From: Proales similis | Lineage: Eukaryota > Rotifera > Eurotatoria > Ploima > Proalidae | Direction of reading: 5' to 3' | Assembly: GCA_019059635.1 (NCBI GenBank) | Contig: JAGVRJ010000012.1 | Span: 868,001 to 932,000, forward strand | Length of the DNA stretch: 64,000 nucleotides | Shown here: positions 49,174 through 63,459 of the stretch, in pieces | Layout of the letters: each line of letters begins with the position of its first letter | Position numbering within the stretch: position 1 is the stretch's first letter | Notes under the pieces: model-generated | Told to the model about the DNA's origin: nothing | Database searches by the model: none | The model's input: only the letters and a program-made list of their open reading frames with translations | Program-made: the position numbers and the translations under genes

Positions 49174-52100
49174 ATGGTCGGAGCATACGGAATCGGTGCG
49201 CATAGTCGGGTGCACTTGACTGAATCAAAGCCCTCCGCGACTTCAAGTAAGCACCGTTTCAATTCATTTCGCCCAATGGTCAATCACTCACAGCTTATCA
49301 TTCAAGGCCGAATTCTGACCGACGTTCCCTGCAAAGTCTGTCATGATAACTCGAGCGGAAAGCACTACGGCATATTTGCATGTGACGGGTTAGTTGCTTT
49401 GTTTAGCTTAGAGATTGTTCGAGGGGAGCATTAGACGGGCTCAAACTATTTTAACTTGAAAATATTTTCTATTTGCTCAGCTTAAATTAATTCGAGGCAA
49501 ACTCCTCAAAGGTTACACTTAATTTTAACACAACAAATTTGGCCATTGTCACGAAACAAAAGCGAAATTTGTTGCTTTCTAGACGATTTCGTCATTTTAA
49601 GTTGATTTGCTCTTTGTCGTTGTTTATGCTCTTTCACCTCACTGTACTTTAAGTTTCTGAATTTTTTTTTGCAATTCCAGGTGCGCAGGATTTTTCAAAC
49701 GCTCAATAAGACGCAATCGGCAATATGTGTGCAAGAACAAGGGTCATTCAAGTTGCCAAGTCGATAAAACGCACCGCAACCAATGTCGCGCATGTCGTCT
49801 CAAAAAGTGCGTCGAGGCTGGCATGAACAAAGATGGTTGGTTTCTATTTGATTCAATTTATTTCCAACAGCCCGCAGTGTGTCGACATTTCTCATCCCTG
49901 TCGCGTTTGCTGACTTGCTCCGATTGTCGCCAGTCGCATATTGCCGGTCCGACCATTTGCAAATGGTCGAAAAAACCGCATGAGAAATTCAATCGAATTG
50001 TTCTTTTCATTTGTCAGCGTGAGCTCCATTTGGTCGAGCGTGTAGACGAAAAGAAAACATCAACAACATGAAAATCACTTGAAAAACAATTGAAAAGCTC
50101 CCATTCTCGTCTTGCTATTTAATTCGCACCTTTGACTTTTTACTCGTCCAGAGCTCTTCTTCGTATCTTATTTTAATTGATTCGTGCCTGAGTGCTCGAG
50201 GCCGTGTGTTGCACCATTATTTTCATTTCAGATATTTTCCAATGTGCGCAATAATCGGCCCGGTCTAGGGAGAAGATTTATAGACGAGTGAATCGAGATT
50301 TTAATCTCTGCTTAATCTCGAACGTTAAGTGAGCAGCAGCAGCAGCAGCAGCAGCTAAACACTGAAGAACTGTGTCCGAGCTTAATCCTTGAGCGCAAAT
50401 CGCCAGTGGCTACTTAAGCCTGACTTACGCAATATTAATCAGCAGCCAAGAGGCAAGTTAAAGCCCCTTGCTTCTCTCAAGAGCTCAAGAGCAACCGCCG
50501 TTTTCAGCCGATGTACGAAATCCTGTTTCAGGGTGATTTCTTGTTGGCAGGCCTTCTGGGAGCGATTAAACGCATTGTTTCGTCTCCTCTATAAACAGGG
50601 CATGTTTGAGACAAACGCTATATCGATAAGTCGTACCTGCCTGGTTAAATGCTTGGTATTTGGTTGCCAAGCCCTTTAACAAACTGACCGAGCCAAGGCA
50701 CATAAAAGCCAGTGCATTCCTTTCATTGAAATATGAAGAAGCCGTGTAAAAGCGAAGCGCACATGTTTGGCCTGTGCAAACTGTCGTGCGTCTAGTCGCG
50801 AGCGCGTTTGTTTACTTGTTTAGCAAGCGCGTGTCATTCCGTCCAACTCATGTGCACCGTTCTCATCTGGCCAGTCGCTAATTCACGTCAGTCGAGTCAA
50901 ACGGATATTTAATAATCCATTTATTATATATTTTCATTTATTATCATTCATCACCAAATGGGCAATATGCGGCTCAAATATTTGCGCGCGATCGATAGAG
51001 CAAGTGAACGAGTGGTTGCTTCATTTTGTATTGATAATCATGAAATTGTTGCGCTTAATCCAATGATAAACACATTTATTGTTTTAGCCGTTCAACATGA
51101 GCGTGGTCCGCGCAATTCCACAATTAGAAGGCAAATGGCCATGCTAATGAAAGAGTCAAACGAAATTCTTAGCAACGTTTACCGTACAACGCCCGGCTTC
51201 TTCCAACGTTTCATGCCACACATGGCCCAGTTTGCCGCCGCCAATTCTTCTGTCACCACACCCAATGCGCCGCCCTTTGTCACACCAATGCCATTCATTC
51301 CGTTTCAAGGCGGCGAAAAGTTCTACCCTCATGTTTTCACGTCGGACCACAATTCAGTGCGTGGAGGACACTCGTCGCCCGAGACAATCTCACCTGCGCC
51401 CAATGATCCGACCTCAGAACCTCCTCGAGAACAGCAGACACCGCCCTCGTCTTCTGCAAACTCAACCAACAGCGTCAGTCCGATAAATATCAGCTCGGGC
51501 CACAACTCGGCCTCCACCCCAGCCATGTCTCCACTTATGGCACCTGTACCATCGGTAAAACCAAGACCGTTCATGCCTTGCGCTAAATAATTTACACAAT
51601 TGACCATCCTATCTCATAGCATCCATTCGAAATCAAAAACATCCTGAGCAGTCCAGAGAGTGTGTGTGAAACAGCCGCTCGACTTTTGTTCATGTGTGTT
51701 CGATGGGTGAAGAGCATTCCAGCATTCACTGAACTTGCCATGGACGACCAGGTAAGCGATTAGATTCGGTTTATTCGATCCGTCGTAATAAGACAACGAT
51801 TAAAAGTTGGCGCTGCTGGAAGAAAGCTGGAGCGAAATATTCATGCTATCCGCAGCTCAATACCAAATGTCACTTGATATCGGCTCGCTCATGACCTACG
51901 CCGGTATAACGCCGGGTTCGGCGCCGACTGAAAAAGTGTTCAAGGTCATGTCCGAGCTGCGAAACTTTCAGGATATAGTTTCAAAATTCAAGCATGCACA
52001 AATCGACCAGACCGAGTTCGCGTGTCTAAAAGCGATCGCCCTATTCAAGTCAAGTAAGCGGCGTTTGATTTGTTGATTGACAACTGCCTACTAGTGGCTC

Positions 52101-52453
52101 ATTGTTGCTTAGATTTGACAGGTAGAAGCGGATTGGAAACTGGCAAGGAAAACTACTCGTCGTCTTCATCTTCAACCTCTTCGCTTGACTCATCGAATGT
52201 GTCAAAGCCGACTCAATTAAACGATGTGCAAAGTGTAATGGCGTTGCAGGACCAAACACAGCTCTCGCTGAGCAAATATTGCGCTAGCGTGTATCCCAGT
52301 CAGCCGTTCAGATTCGGCAAATTGCTTATCCTGCTACCCTCGCTAAGGGCCGTCTCGGGACAGACCATCGAAGAGCTCTTTTTCAAAAAGACCATAGGAA
52401 ACATTTCGATCGAGAGGGTCATTCTCGACATGTACAAGACCTCAAGCTGTTAG
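49174..52453 (+). CDS. tll: Nuclear receptor tailless (NR2E1/TLX orthologue)
   Basis: Six exons: 49174-49388, 49681-49835, 51088-51554, 51620-51751, 51807-52053 and 52113-52453, giving 518 residues. The C4 zinc-finger DNA-binding domain starts at Cys53 ([20 protein letters not shown]) and continues [30 protein letters not shown]. The Ala in the CAGFF P-box and the extension [12 protein letters not shown] are hallmarks of tailless/TLX. A Pro/Ser-rich hinge (exon 3) leads to the ligand-binding domain (exons 4-6) with [33 protein letters not shown] and the C-terminal IERVILDMY helix. Tailless is a transcriptional repressor in head and tail patterning and neural stem cells. The first two introns are 292 and 1252 bases, unlike the 55-65 base later introns. 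AATAAA lies at 52755-52760. Confidence 0.94.
49836..51087 (+). other. Long second intron of tailless
   Basis: 1252 bases between the exon ending in MNKD and the exon starting AVQHERG. It contains an AGC repeat at 50332-50355 and no coding sequence I can support. It is about twenty times longer than typical introns in the window and may carry regulatory sites. Confidence 0.6.
50332..50355. repeat. (AGC)n trinucleotide repeat in tailless intron 2
   Basis: Eight tandem AGC units, intronic and not translated in the gene model. Confidence 0.85.
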
Positions 52454-54473
52454 ATTGGCCTCGCCACTTGGCTACTCAATGCAATAATCACTGTTTCCTA
52501 TTTATATCGCAGTTCTATTCGACCTCTCAAGTGCACCTTATCAAGGACGTTTGACTAAGAACTGTTTATCTTGTTTCCTAGATTTTACTTCCATTTATTC
52601 TCAATTATTGCGTCGTTTTCGTTGGCCATGACCAGCCTCCTACCCAAAATTCAACTTTTTCGGCCTCTTCATCTCACTCTATCTCTCTCTTTTTTTTATT
52701 ATTTGGTTCACGGTCACGCTTTGTATTTCGCTATTATTTCACTATTAATTGTTGAATAAATAGAACTTGTTAACGAAACGCGTTGTTTTTCTACTTGAAG
52801 GTTAATGGTCCAATAGGAAGATTGAGAATTGTCGCACGACCCCGACTTAACAACGAATCAATGAATTCAATGACGATCCCAAGAAATTGAAACAACAACA
52901 ACAACCAATTCATTATATTCGTTGCGAAATTAGGACTGCTCGTGATTGACACCAGACAAGGAGTAAAAGAATAGACTCGTATGGGAGTGAAACATGAGAT
53001 TGATACAAGCGAGCTGGTGACGCTAAATCGTTCGGATTTATGGGGCTTATCGTCGACAAACTAAAAGGGCCACAAAGAAGCCAGTCAGCCATTCAGAGCC
53101 GAGAATATCAGGCCAAACACGAGCGGGACGTGTTTATTTGACATGCAGTTGCTCGTAGGTATGAGTTACTTATCAAACAGAGGATTAGCCAAGTACCTAA
53201 ACCGAATGCGCGTCGGAGTTGGAAAGAAAACAGGCCCGACATCACGACTGAGGTTGGCGCTTTTGCCACTTGGCTACGATGCGACACATGTTTATTTGTG
53301 CCAAATAGCAACTCGCGCGTATCTAATGAGCCAAAAATAGTCACTCGTTTAATGACGATTGGCCGCAAAAAATATTTGACCTGTTCGAGGTGCCAGCTAA
53401 ATGCTGAGAGGGGATTTATCGAAGACAAGTAAATAAACCTGAGCTGTACTGGTCGGCTTAAGCGGCGCCGCATTACTTTCATTCGTTTAATTGAAATTGA
53501 GCCTTAATTGGCTTGATGACAAATAGTCTGCGGGGATGAAAGTTATTCCAATCTATCGGCTACTGAATGAAGCGTGATCAAAGACGCCCGCCATTTCTCC
53601 TTCCCTCGTCCTCTCTCTTGCTCACTCGTTTTTATTTGACCTCGACCGTAGGCACTTTGTTCAAAGGAGAAAAATAACAGTTCGCTTATTAAAGCCGCGT
53701 CATACTTGTTTGCTCTTTTAATCGAAAAGAAATTAATCGGCGATGGACTTGTGCGCGCTATGAATCACGATAATCAACGTTTGTCTTGTTTCGTAAACGA
53801 TATTTGCTCTCCCATGGCTTAAAGTGCCGCGCCAATCTCGCCTCACTCAAACATGCCATCATCAAACTTATCATGTTCCTTCTCTCTTATGAAATCGAGA
53901 GCAGCAAGTCGTCAATTGAACAAATGAATTACGCTCTGTTGCCGGGGCGTCCACTAGCGTTGTTAATAACCGATGATTACTCACCGCTCTGGCCTTGTTT
54001 TCTCGTCTAATTACAAAATGCCTGCATGATAAGGCCTAAAACCGACCGAACGCAAATATTTTGTTTGAGTCGGCAAATAATATGAAAGCGAGTCGCAGAC
54101 CCAAACACGTTTAAACGTCTCTCGGCCTCTGCGTCTGCACATGGTGTGCTGACCGCGCTTCTCTTATTTCGTTATGCAAACGCGGCAAATTTTATTTTCA
54201 AATATTGAAGATCTGAGCCGCCAAACAGCGGCTTCTATATATATACTATTCAAATATTTGAATGTGGAAGGGAAGCGAGCTTGAGCCCGAGAAGATCTGA
54301 CTCAATGGCCTCGTACAGAGGCAAGATGGCAATCAGTTCATTTAAAAATCGATTTTAATTTCGATTCCTTGTGTGAAAGGCAAGTTCATGGTCGATTTAG
54401 TTTTGATTTTTGAAATAAAAAAAAAAGAAACAATTTGCTGCGAGAAATCCGATTCCAAAAAGGGCGAAAATGT
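52454..54473. other. Convergent intergenic region, tailless and TFIIIC220 3' ends
   Basis: About 2 kb with the tailless 3' UTR (AATAAA at 52755-52760) and no supported gene. I looked here on the minus strand for further TFIIIC220 exons and found none that match the family. Confidence 0.5.
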
Positions 54474-57400
54474 TCAAAGCAACTTGGAGACCCAGATTTT
54501 GTCGGGCACGTTGATTTGCGCCTCGACCATCTCGCTGTCTAACGTGTGAGCCAAAAAAGAGCTCATGCCGACATCGTTCTTTTCGGTGCAGTCTAGGAAA
54601 TCGTCTTGGCCGTTTTGGGCCAAGTCTTGCAAGAAGCTTTGTGTACTGTTTAACAAGCATTCGTTGGTTGGATTGGTCCAAAGCTGCTGATAGCGTTGCG
54701 AGACGTGGTAAGCCCGTCCGATGTGCTTTGAGAACGAAGTGATGCTTCTTCGTTTCATCTCCTATCGATTAGATTTGAAATTCTAAATCTGCGCAAGCTA
54801 AGTAAGAGATAAATTACCGCTGATTTTGTCGGCGCAATTATCTTGTGATGGCGACTCATTCGGGTGATTACGTCGTTAAGCAAGTCGCTGCTGTACTTCT
54901 CCAACAGAGCAGATGTCTCAATTCGGCGTGGATTTTTATCATTTATAACGATCGAGCTCTATCGAATTCGACTCTTTGAAGATTTAGCATTTGATCGCAC
55001 GACCAGCGGAGCTTACATGAATTGCATTGTGCAGAGTGCTGCATGTTATATCGTACTCGTTGGTGGGCTGTTTAAATCGGCCATTGTCGTTCTTGAATAG
55101 AATTTGCTTCGAGTCGTTGCTTATTCTGAATTTGGCGTGAAACTCCTCAATTGTATCGGGCAATAGCCACGTGACCGGTTCAGCCGACGAGTTTTTGTAT
55201 TGATTTGGCATTGCTTTGAAGCGCTCACGTAATTTTTTTACGACTTTTATGAAAATCTCAACTGTTTCCTCGTCGGCTTCGTTGCGTTTATCCTTCATTA
55301 GGTCAAAAAATTGTCTAGTGAATGCTTCGTCTCGCCGACACATTTCAAGCTTGTTAACTATGAAGCGTTTGTTCAAGCCAGATTTCATCAGAACTTTGAT
55401 TCGACGTCCGAATGAGCTTCGCTTTTTCTTGCCACATCGCTCTGGCATCATTTTCACCATCACGGCTCTTATCAAATCGAATGAAACACTGCGCTCGTTG
55501 GGGAAAAAGAACAGTGATGCCAGCTTGATGTACAGAATGAGTTCATCTTCTTCGGGATGCCAGCTGGCTCTCAGCTCTGATTGAGCAGGTGCCTTGCCCG
55601 CTGAAGACACTTGGCTGCTCTGCTTGAACTTTTTCGCTTTGGCCAATAGATCCCGGGCCATTTTGCGTTTGGTCGCAGCTGCGTCTATTCGCGCCGCAAC
55701 TTGCTGAAAAGAGGATTTCGCTCCGGATCCTGAATTAAGAGGCGCACTGGGGTTTTTATTGTTCGCAAGTTTTGCTTTCGAAGGCGAGGTGGGCGCGATC
55801 GGCTTGATCTCGTAAGTTCTGAAGAAAGTGAATGGAAACACGAGAATCAAGTCTATGAAAGGCGCTTGCTCGTCGTCCCTTGTAATAGGGCGATCGCCGC
55901 TCGAGTTGGCGGCGTTCTTTCGCCACTTGCGCACCAGCCAATTGGTTCCGGTGTGAAGAAAGAGCTGAGAATCGTAGCAGCCAGGGCCCATTAAGTCACC
56001 GAGCTTTTCAATCTTTCTCGGATCTTCGATCTCATCCAGGCTAGTGCGAGCGCCGATATGGCTAAAGGACTTCTGGCGCGACTTTCGGTCTTCTTGGAGA
56101 AACTCGCCCACGCTGAATTTGTATGTGTGCGCCGAGACGTGCACCAATTTGTGCCAATAGGCAGTGATCTCTGATTCGTGCTCGAAATCAAACTCAAACT
56201 TTTCGAACTCGCCTCTTTTGCTGAGCGCGACCAGCTCTCTCCAGCTCTTGGCTCGATTCGGGCTGGTGTTGAAAAAATAGGCTGATCGGTGCAGATATAT
56301 CAACTGAGACTGAACGTCTCTGTTGACAAAATGAATGCAAGACGGCCCCGAGTCGATGAAGCTTATGAGACCTAGTTTGGCCAAGACCTGAAGAGTGGAG
56401 AGCAAACGTTGAAGATATCTTCGTCGGTAAATGAGTGGCGCGATCAGATTCGGAGGTAGATCCTTTACGAGGAGATTCTGCTTCACAGGGTGCTTGAGAA
56501 GTTCAACCAGACCGGGAACCAAATGATTTACGACTATGATCGAGCAGAAAATCGATATGGGCATGTAGGCCAGCAGGTCGCCAATACTCAGACAGTTTGG
56601 ATGGTTCCTTTTTTCCACTGGAGGAATGAACGCCTTCCAATTCATCTGAGTTTGATGAATATGCTCAGGGACTGTGCACGAGCTGACAATCGGGTGTCCC
56701 TCGTTCTCAATCGAATACTCAAACTCTTGAGCCTTTCCGTTGTACGAAAAGAGCAAGTAGGCCAGGAATCGATGAAGTACAATCGCTTTCTGGAACTTGG
56801 GCACTGGAGCGTACAGCTTGCTATATTGAGTAGAGTAAGGCAGAGCTTTGACGACAGACTCGATAAACGCGGTAGTGAGCTTAAATGTTGACACCGGCTC
56901 ATCAGCAATCGAGTCGTCAGCGCCGGCCACGTCGAAAGTTCGCTTGAACCCGGAAGAAAACTCGATGAACTCGGCGCTATCTTCGCTCACGTCTATACAT
57001 CGAGCACAGAGATAGTCTACATTTTTAAATGGAACATGGAACAACCGGAGCTTGTTCTCTTTCTCCATCGCATACAGCATTCGCCGAGTGGTTTTAGAGT
57101 CTATGCAGCCCTTCATATCGTTCTCGGCCTCGTGTCTCCTGATCAAATTAGTCAAGTCGAATTTGGTGCAAATGCGATGCTCGGTCAAATAGTCGAGTAC
57201 AAGCTTCTTTCGGTTGACTGTGCGGTCAGACATGAGAGCCTGAATGACCGAGCTGCAGCCCTCTCTCTTCAAAGTTGTTATCTCAACTGGCTTGCTGTCT
57301 TTTTTTATTTCGTCGCGATTCGCGTTCAGGAATTTGCGCATCACGACTGTTTGATATTTTGCTTTGCCTCGCGCCGTCTCCTTGATGATTGTCACTATTT

Positions 57401-58634
57401 GGGGATGAGCTTGCAAGTGGGAGCCGAGTCGACGCGCTTTGTAAAAGTCGAGCCCAAAGATGAGGCCAATCTGTTTGAGAGATATTCCTTCGCCTTTACG
57501 ATCTTCGATGCACTTGAATATCTGCGAATAGAGCGGAGTTGAATTTGACTGATGCGACCCGAGCGTGGCGCACATCCCAGTCTCAGGCGACTCTTCCTCG
57601 TCCAATTGGCCTTCATTCAGTGTTTCGTCGTTCGCACTCGTTCTGTTGGTTCTGAGTCTGTACTGGGCTTCAGTAAGTCGAAGTGAATGCACTCTTCTAG
57701 TTTTAAGGCCTCTTGAACTCTCTTGGGCAATGAATCGCTCGAACATGGCCTGTTTCTCGCCTGTGCTTATCAGAGACTTGAACTGCTTTCGATTGATGCC
57801 CAAAACTCGCCTGAGCTCGGAGAAGCTCGCTTGAGGCCAGTTGCTTTTGCCTTGGCTCCATCGCTGCATCATATGGTCGCAAGCCAGTTCGGCGGGAGTG
57901 CGCAGCTTAAGAGCGAAACGAACCAGATGCACCACGGACTTTTTCTTCTCGGAGGAGAACACCTGTTTGCGAACTAAATTGCGCGTCTCCAGCTCCATCA
58001 GAATGTAATGAAGCTGCTTGGCGCCCAAGCCGAACCTGTGAGCCAGACCTTGTTCTCCGATTGTGTTGGCGCCTCTGAGCCGAGTGCGTCCGATGGCCTC
58101 GAGTATACAATACTCCAAATTGCTGAGACCTTCCAGTCCTAAATGCTCCGACGAAGGGCACAGTGTTCTGTTCCTTAGCTCTTGAGTGGCGACCACCAGA
58201 ACAGCTTTGGATGAATTCTGTTGTACAAAGTCTTCGTAACTGACTGTTGGTTCTGGCTCAAGTTTCTTTCGGTCAGAGTAACTTGGACAAAATCCTCGGT
58301 CGACCGAGTTCGAGATCAACCCATCCGAAGCATTTTTCTTTGACTTTGTAGAAGCCAGTGAACTTTTCTCGGCCGTAAAATATTCGACATTTTCACTTCT
58401 AACCAGAGCTTTCCAAATTACACTTCTAAGACAGGGTTCGTTTTGAAGAGCAGCCAAGATTTGAGAGTGGAATAGATTTTGACGAACAAGCGATGCTTGA
58501 AAATTTTGAATCGAACAAGTCAATGTCTCGAAAAGTCTTTCAATTCGACACCCTTCGAGTCCTTCAAGGGCAATCTCGGCCTCGCACCAAGATAAAAGAA
58601 ATTCAAGCTCGTCAGTGTCCAGGTCTGGCCACAT
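54474..58634 (-). CDS. GTF3C1: TFIIIC largest subunit (TFIIIC220, B-box binding), short form
   Basis: Three exons: 58634-55017, 54958-54818 and 54761-54474, giving about 1348 residues. The first in-frame ATG begins MWPDLDTDELEFLLSWCEAE, aligning with the family N-terminus (motif ALEGLEG); the frame is open a further 100 bases upstream without ATG. A B-block TFIIIC winged-helix domain lies at about residues 180-260 (LEYCILEAIGRTRLRGANTI, KQLHYILMELETRNLV). Later conserved blocks include YMPISIFCSIIVVNHLVPGL, YRRRYLQRLLSTLQVLAKLG and WHPEEDELILYIKLASLFFF. The last exons give LHNAIHSS and SQRYQQLW. The family binds B-box promoters of tRNA genes for RNA polymerase III. The human protein is about 2100 residues and continues well past the point where this one stops. 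Confidence 0.86.
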
Positions 58635-59722
58635 TCTGCTGCAAAGTCCTTTATTTTTGATTTCTTGCGCCAACCTCAAGCGATCTGAATCATAATTTCG
58701 AGCCGGGTCGACGATTTTGTCTTTAGTCTTTTGGAATCATTTTTCAGGCCCTTGCTGACTCAGAACGTTCCGCTTTAACTTAACATACAATTCAGATTTT
58801 TTTCCCGAGTACTCCCTAGATCTGAAACGAACATATTTCGTTTAATTGCATGAAACCCGGAAGCAAGGAAAGTTTGACGTCGTTAGAACTTGTCGAGGGA
58901 AAATCACGCGCTCAAGACACGTGAAATCCCTCGAACAGTGAACGATAAATCTAAGCTCAAGGAAAAATTTCATTGTATTTCAAGACAAAACATCAAACTT
59001 TGGAGCCGTGCTTCGAAAAAGACACAATAGCCAACCAGTATTTACTCGCGTCCATTTCGCTAGACATATGATTGGCCAGATAAGCTCTGTGATATTAAGT
59101 CGGCGCTGTTCAAGTCTAACGCGTCAGTCTGAGATCGGCGTTAAATAATCAGACGAATGAAATTTAAAATAAAGAAACCAGCTAATCGAACGTGTAACCG
59201 TCTATCGTCATAAATGAATCGCCAAATCGCGTGTAGTTGATGATTAAGGCCTATATGGCTTGTTAATTATGATGCCAATTTTTGATTAGGCCAGGCACTG
59301 TGTACGTGTGGGAAGAAAAAATGCATTGCGAAATAAGCTCGTTCATAATGAATATTGGTTGAACCATCCGCTTGGACAGGAGAATAGAAAGAGCTCGGAT
59401 TCGCGCTCAATTTCGAGGCTTTAGAACACAAAAGATTAGCGTGAACCATTCGGTATTGAATTCTGTTTAAATTTATGGTAGAGCGTTCATTGTTTTCTTT
59501 TGAATCGTCCGCCGATAAAAAGCAATTGGTTCAAAGCTTCAATTCAAACCATAGTCAACTTGGTCGCTGTGAGCCAAGTTTTCAATTCAAACAAATTTTC
59601 TTTCATTGTCGTGCGTGACAATTTGTTCAATTCATGTGCAAATCAAGTTTGTGTTTTAGATCAAGAAAATTGTCCTCTAGACAAGGTTCAAGCGTCGCAC
59701 GGGCCGTTGCTTAAGCAATTGT
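58635..59722. promoter_or_regulatory. Divergent promoter region, TFIIIC220 (-) and MEK (+)
   Basis: About 1.1 kb between the two start codons. No supported ORF; AT-rich with no clear repeats. It should hold both promoters and 5' UTRs. Confidence 0.45.
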
Positions 59723-61245
<1,523 letters not shown>

Positions 61246-62634
61246 AACCCGAACGATAGGCTAGTCCAATCATCCAGCGATTTTAAATTGATTCAATTTC
61301 ATTTTGTTCGCACTGCCTCTTTCCTTAGCGTCATCAGTTTGGTTTTATTTCAAGCAGCCACTCTCAGCACATAGATTTCTAGAGACAGCCTCTAAAGATC
61401 TGTTATTTCTACACGATTTTCTTCACCTCTTTTCTTTTTTCATCTATTTTTGCTTTCTCTTCGTCTACATTTGCTTTACTTTTTGATTCTTGTCGCTTTC
61501 TTCATTCTCTTGCTTTTCTCTCTATCTTAGTACATGCAAGTTCCACCAGCTGAGAGGCTCATTCTATGCGCAGGCCAAACCTGATTACTAATGCATCAAT
61601 CCCAATCTGATTAACTATTGAGCACAAACGACTAATGAAATCATCATGCCGCAGCTCAGTTATCAGCTTGAAATCTCGCTCTCCTCTATTTGACCAGAGC
61701 TGGCAAGGAAACGACGATTTCTCAAGCACTACCGGAAGTTGTTTATCAAGCCGTGAATAAATGTAAACTTCTGACCAACCTTGTCTTGCGGTCCTCTATT
61801 AGCCTATCCACTCATCTATCTGTCGACATGTTTTTCTTCGCCTCTCTTTGCGCAAAACTGCTTCCCTCAATTTATCTCTAGTCTAACAAACCCAGTTTCG
61901 AAAAACGCTCCAGTGCAATTTGGTGGTATTGAGGCCATTTTGGTATTCATCAATATTTTAGCTTTATGTAAATTGTCAAAGCCAAGCGACTTTTATCAAC
62001 TCGTCATCGGGGCCCAATTTATTTTGGTTTCAATTGACTCTAGCCAAACAGAGACATTAGTTTTTTCTCTACGTATTTGAAAATCCAATAAAACCTAGTT
62101 CCCAATCAGCCGCATTTCTACGCCCAACTTTCACCAAGTCGAAAAATATAATGAAACAGCGACCGGTTGGTCTCGATGCGCGTCAGTACACGCGACGGCG
62201 GCCAGATCATGTTCAAGCCGCGCTTCTATTCTAGAAGAACATTTCATTTAACTCTAAGTTTGCTGTCTACCGCATTCAAAGCGTCCAATCATCGAACTCT
62301 TTTGAACGAATTGAACGATTTACTAACTTAAAGTAAAACATTTATCGTAATTCACTCAAAAAGAGACTAAGCCTTTCACTTGGCTCGAACTTGCGATGAA
62401 TCAACACGTAAACACAACTTGACGCATCCAGCAATCGAAATGAGCTACAATCTCTCGAAATCGTCGCTTTAATCAAACAAATGAAACTTTATTCACTTCA
62501 AATTCAATGATCAAATCGTACAAACAAAGCGGAATAGGAATTAAAATAGAATGAGAGAGAGAGAGAGAGAGCGAAAAAGTAAAGGATCAAAGTTCTTTGA
62601 ATCGAAACCGAACGTGTGCGCTTGACTGAGCTAA
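61246..62634. other. Convergent intergenic region, MEK and CLIC 3' ends
   Basis: About 1.4 kb. A pyrimidine-rich stretch (about 61400-61530) follows the MEK stop. Plus-strand AATAAA at 61756-61761 and 62087-62092 could end MEK; minus-strand AATAAA at 62488-62493 suits CLIC. A GA microsatellite lies at 62553-62571. No gene seen. Confidence 0.5.
62553..62571. repeat. (GA)n microsatellite
   Basis: Pure GA run about 65 bases past the CLIC stop codon, so probably in its 3' UTR. Confidence 0.85.
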
Positions 62635-63459
62635 TCAAGCCAGCGCCTCTTTGGGAACACACAGCGTTCTCACTGGCTCGTCAAGCATCAGCTGCAGCAA
62701 GTCCTTGTGGTTAAGGTGCGATCGGGACCAGCTCACGATTATCTCTCGATCAGGGGGACAAGACTTTTTGAACGCGTCGGTTTGGTAGGCGTTGTTCAAG
62801 TAGCGCCAAAGGTGTCGCATTCTCTTGGGAATATCAAAGTTCTTGAGGTGCTTGCCAGCCACGCGAATATGCTGAAGTTTGGGCAATAAAGCGCAGTCGA
62901 GGCTCGTCATGAGCGCTCCATTCAGAAATCTCTTCTCTTCGCTTGCGTGCACCCGCAGGTAGTCGTCTATTCTCTGCAGCTCTTGTTCAAGATGAGACGA
63001 GTTGGCGGTTACATCTCGTATGAAGAAGGAGAATTTGGAGAACACGTTCAAACAGACTTTCTGGGCCTCGGGATTTTGCATTTGAAGTGGCGCGTTCGGA
63101 TAGAGCATGTCAAGGTATTCGGCGATTTCGTCCACGTCGCTCAGGATAATTGCATTTGGCGCGGTATCGTCCGAGTCCACCAACGAATTTGAGCCATGAA
63201 TTAATACAGGCGGCTTGATCGAGAGTTCTTTGAACTCTTTTGGCGGATTGTCCAAGTTTATGGTGATCACATCGAAGTTGAATCGGTTAAATTGGGCTTT
63301 GACCAACAGCTGGAGGAATATGTCCTGGCAGAAGGGACAAGCTCCCTGTGATCTGCCGTCTTGACCAGCCTTGACAAACAAATGAAGTTTGTTCGGGTCG
63401 ACCATTGAGTATGTGCTATTTGAAGGCGACGAATAAGTCGACGACGGACTCTGGCTCAT
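62635..63459 (-). CDS. Clic: CLIC family protein (chloride intracellular channel / EXC-4-like)
   Basis: Single exon, 274 residues, ATG at 63459. A Ser/Thr/Pro-rich leader (residues 1-20) is followed by a thioredoxin-like GST-N domain: LHLFVKAGQDGRSQGACPFC with Cys41 and Cys44, then the putative membrane-inserting helix and KPPVLIHG. The all-helical C-terminal GST-like domain holds FLNGALMTSLDCALLPKLQH, HIRVAGKHLKNFDIP and ALWRY-type LWRYLNNAYQTDAF. This is the CLIC signature; the proteins switch between soluble and membrane forms and act in tubulogenesis and intracellular chloride handling. The CPFC motif is a two-cysteine form, unlike vertebrate CPFS, and resembles a glutaredoxin-type active site. 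Intronless here. Confidence 0.9.
   Translation of the reverse strand: MSQSPSSTYSSPSNSTYSMVDPNKLHLFVKAGQDGRSQGACPFCQDIFLQLLVKAQFNRFNFDVITINLDNPPKEFKELSIKPPVLIHGSNSLVDSDDTAPNAIILSDVDEIAEYLDMLYPNAPLQMQNPEAQKVCLNVFSKFSFFIRDVTANSSHLEQELQRIDDYLRVHASEEKRFLNGALMTSLDCALLPKLQHIRVAGKHLKNFDIPKRMRHLWRYLNNAYQTDAFKKSCPPDREIIVSWSRSHLNHKDLLQLMLDEPVRTLCVPKEALA

Noticed and set aside
53108-53482. 124-codon minus ORF considered as the missing TFIIIC220 C-terminus
   Set aside because: The translation does not resemble the family and no in-phase splice path joins it to 54474.
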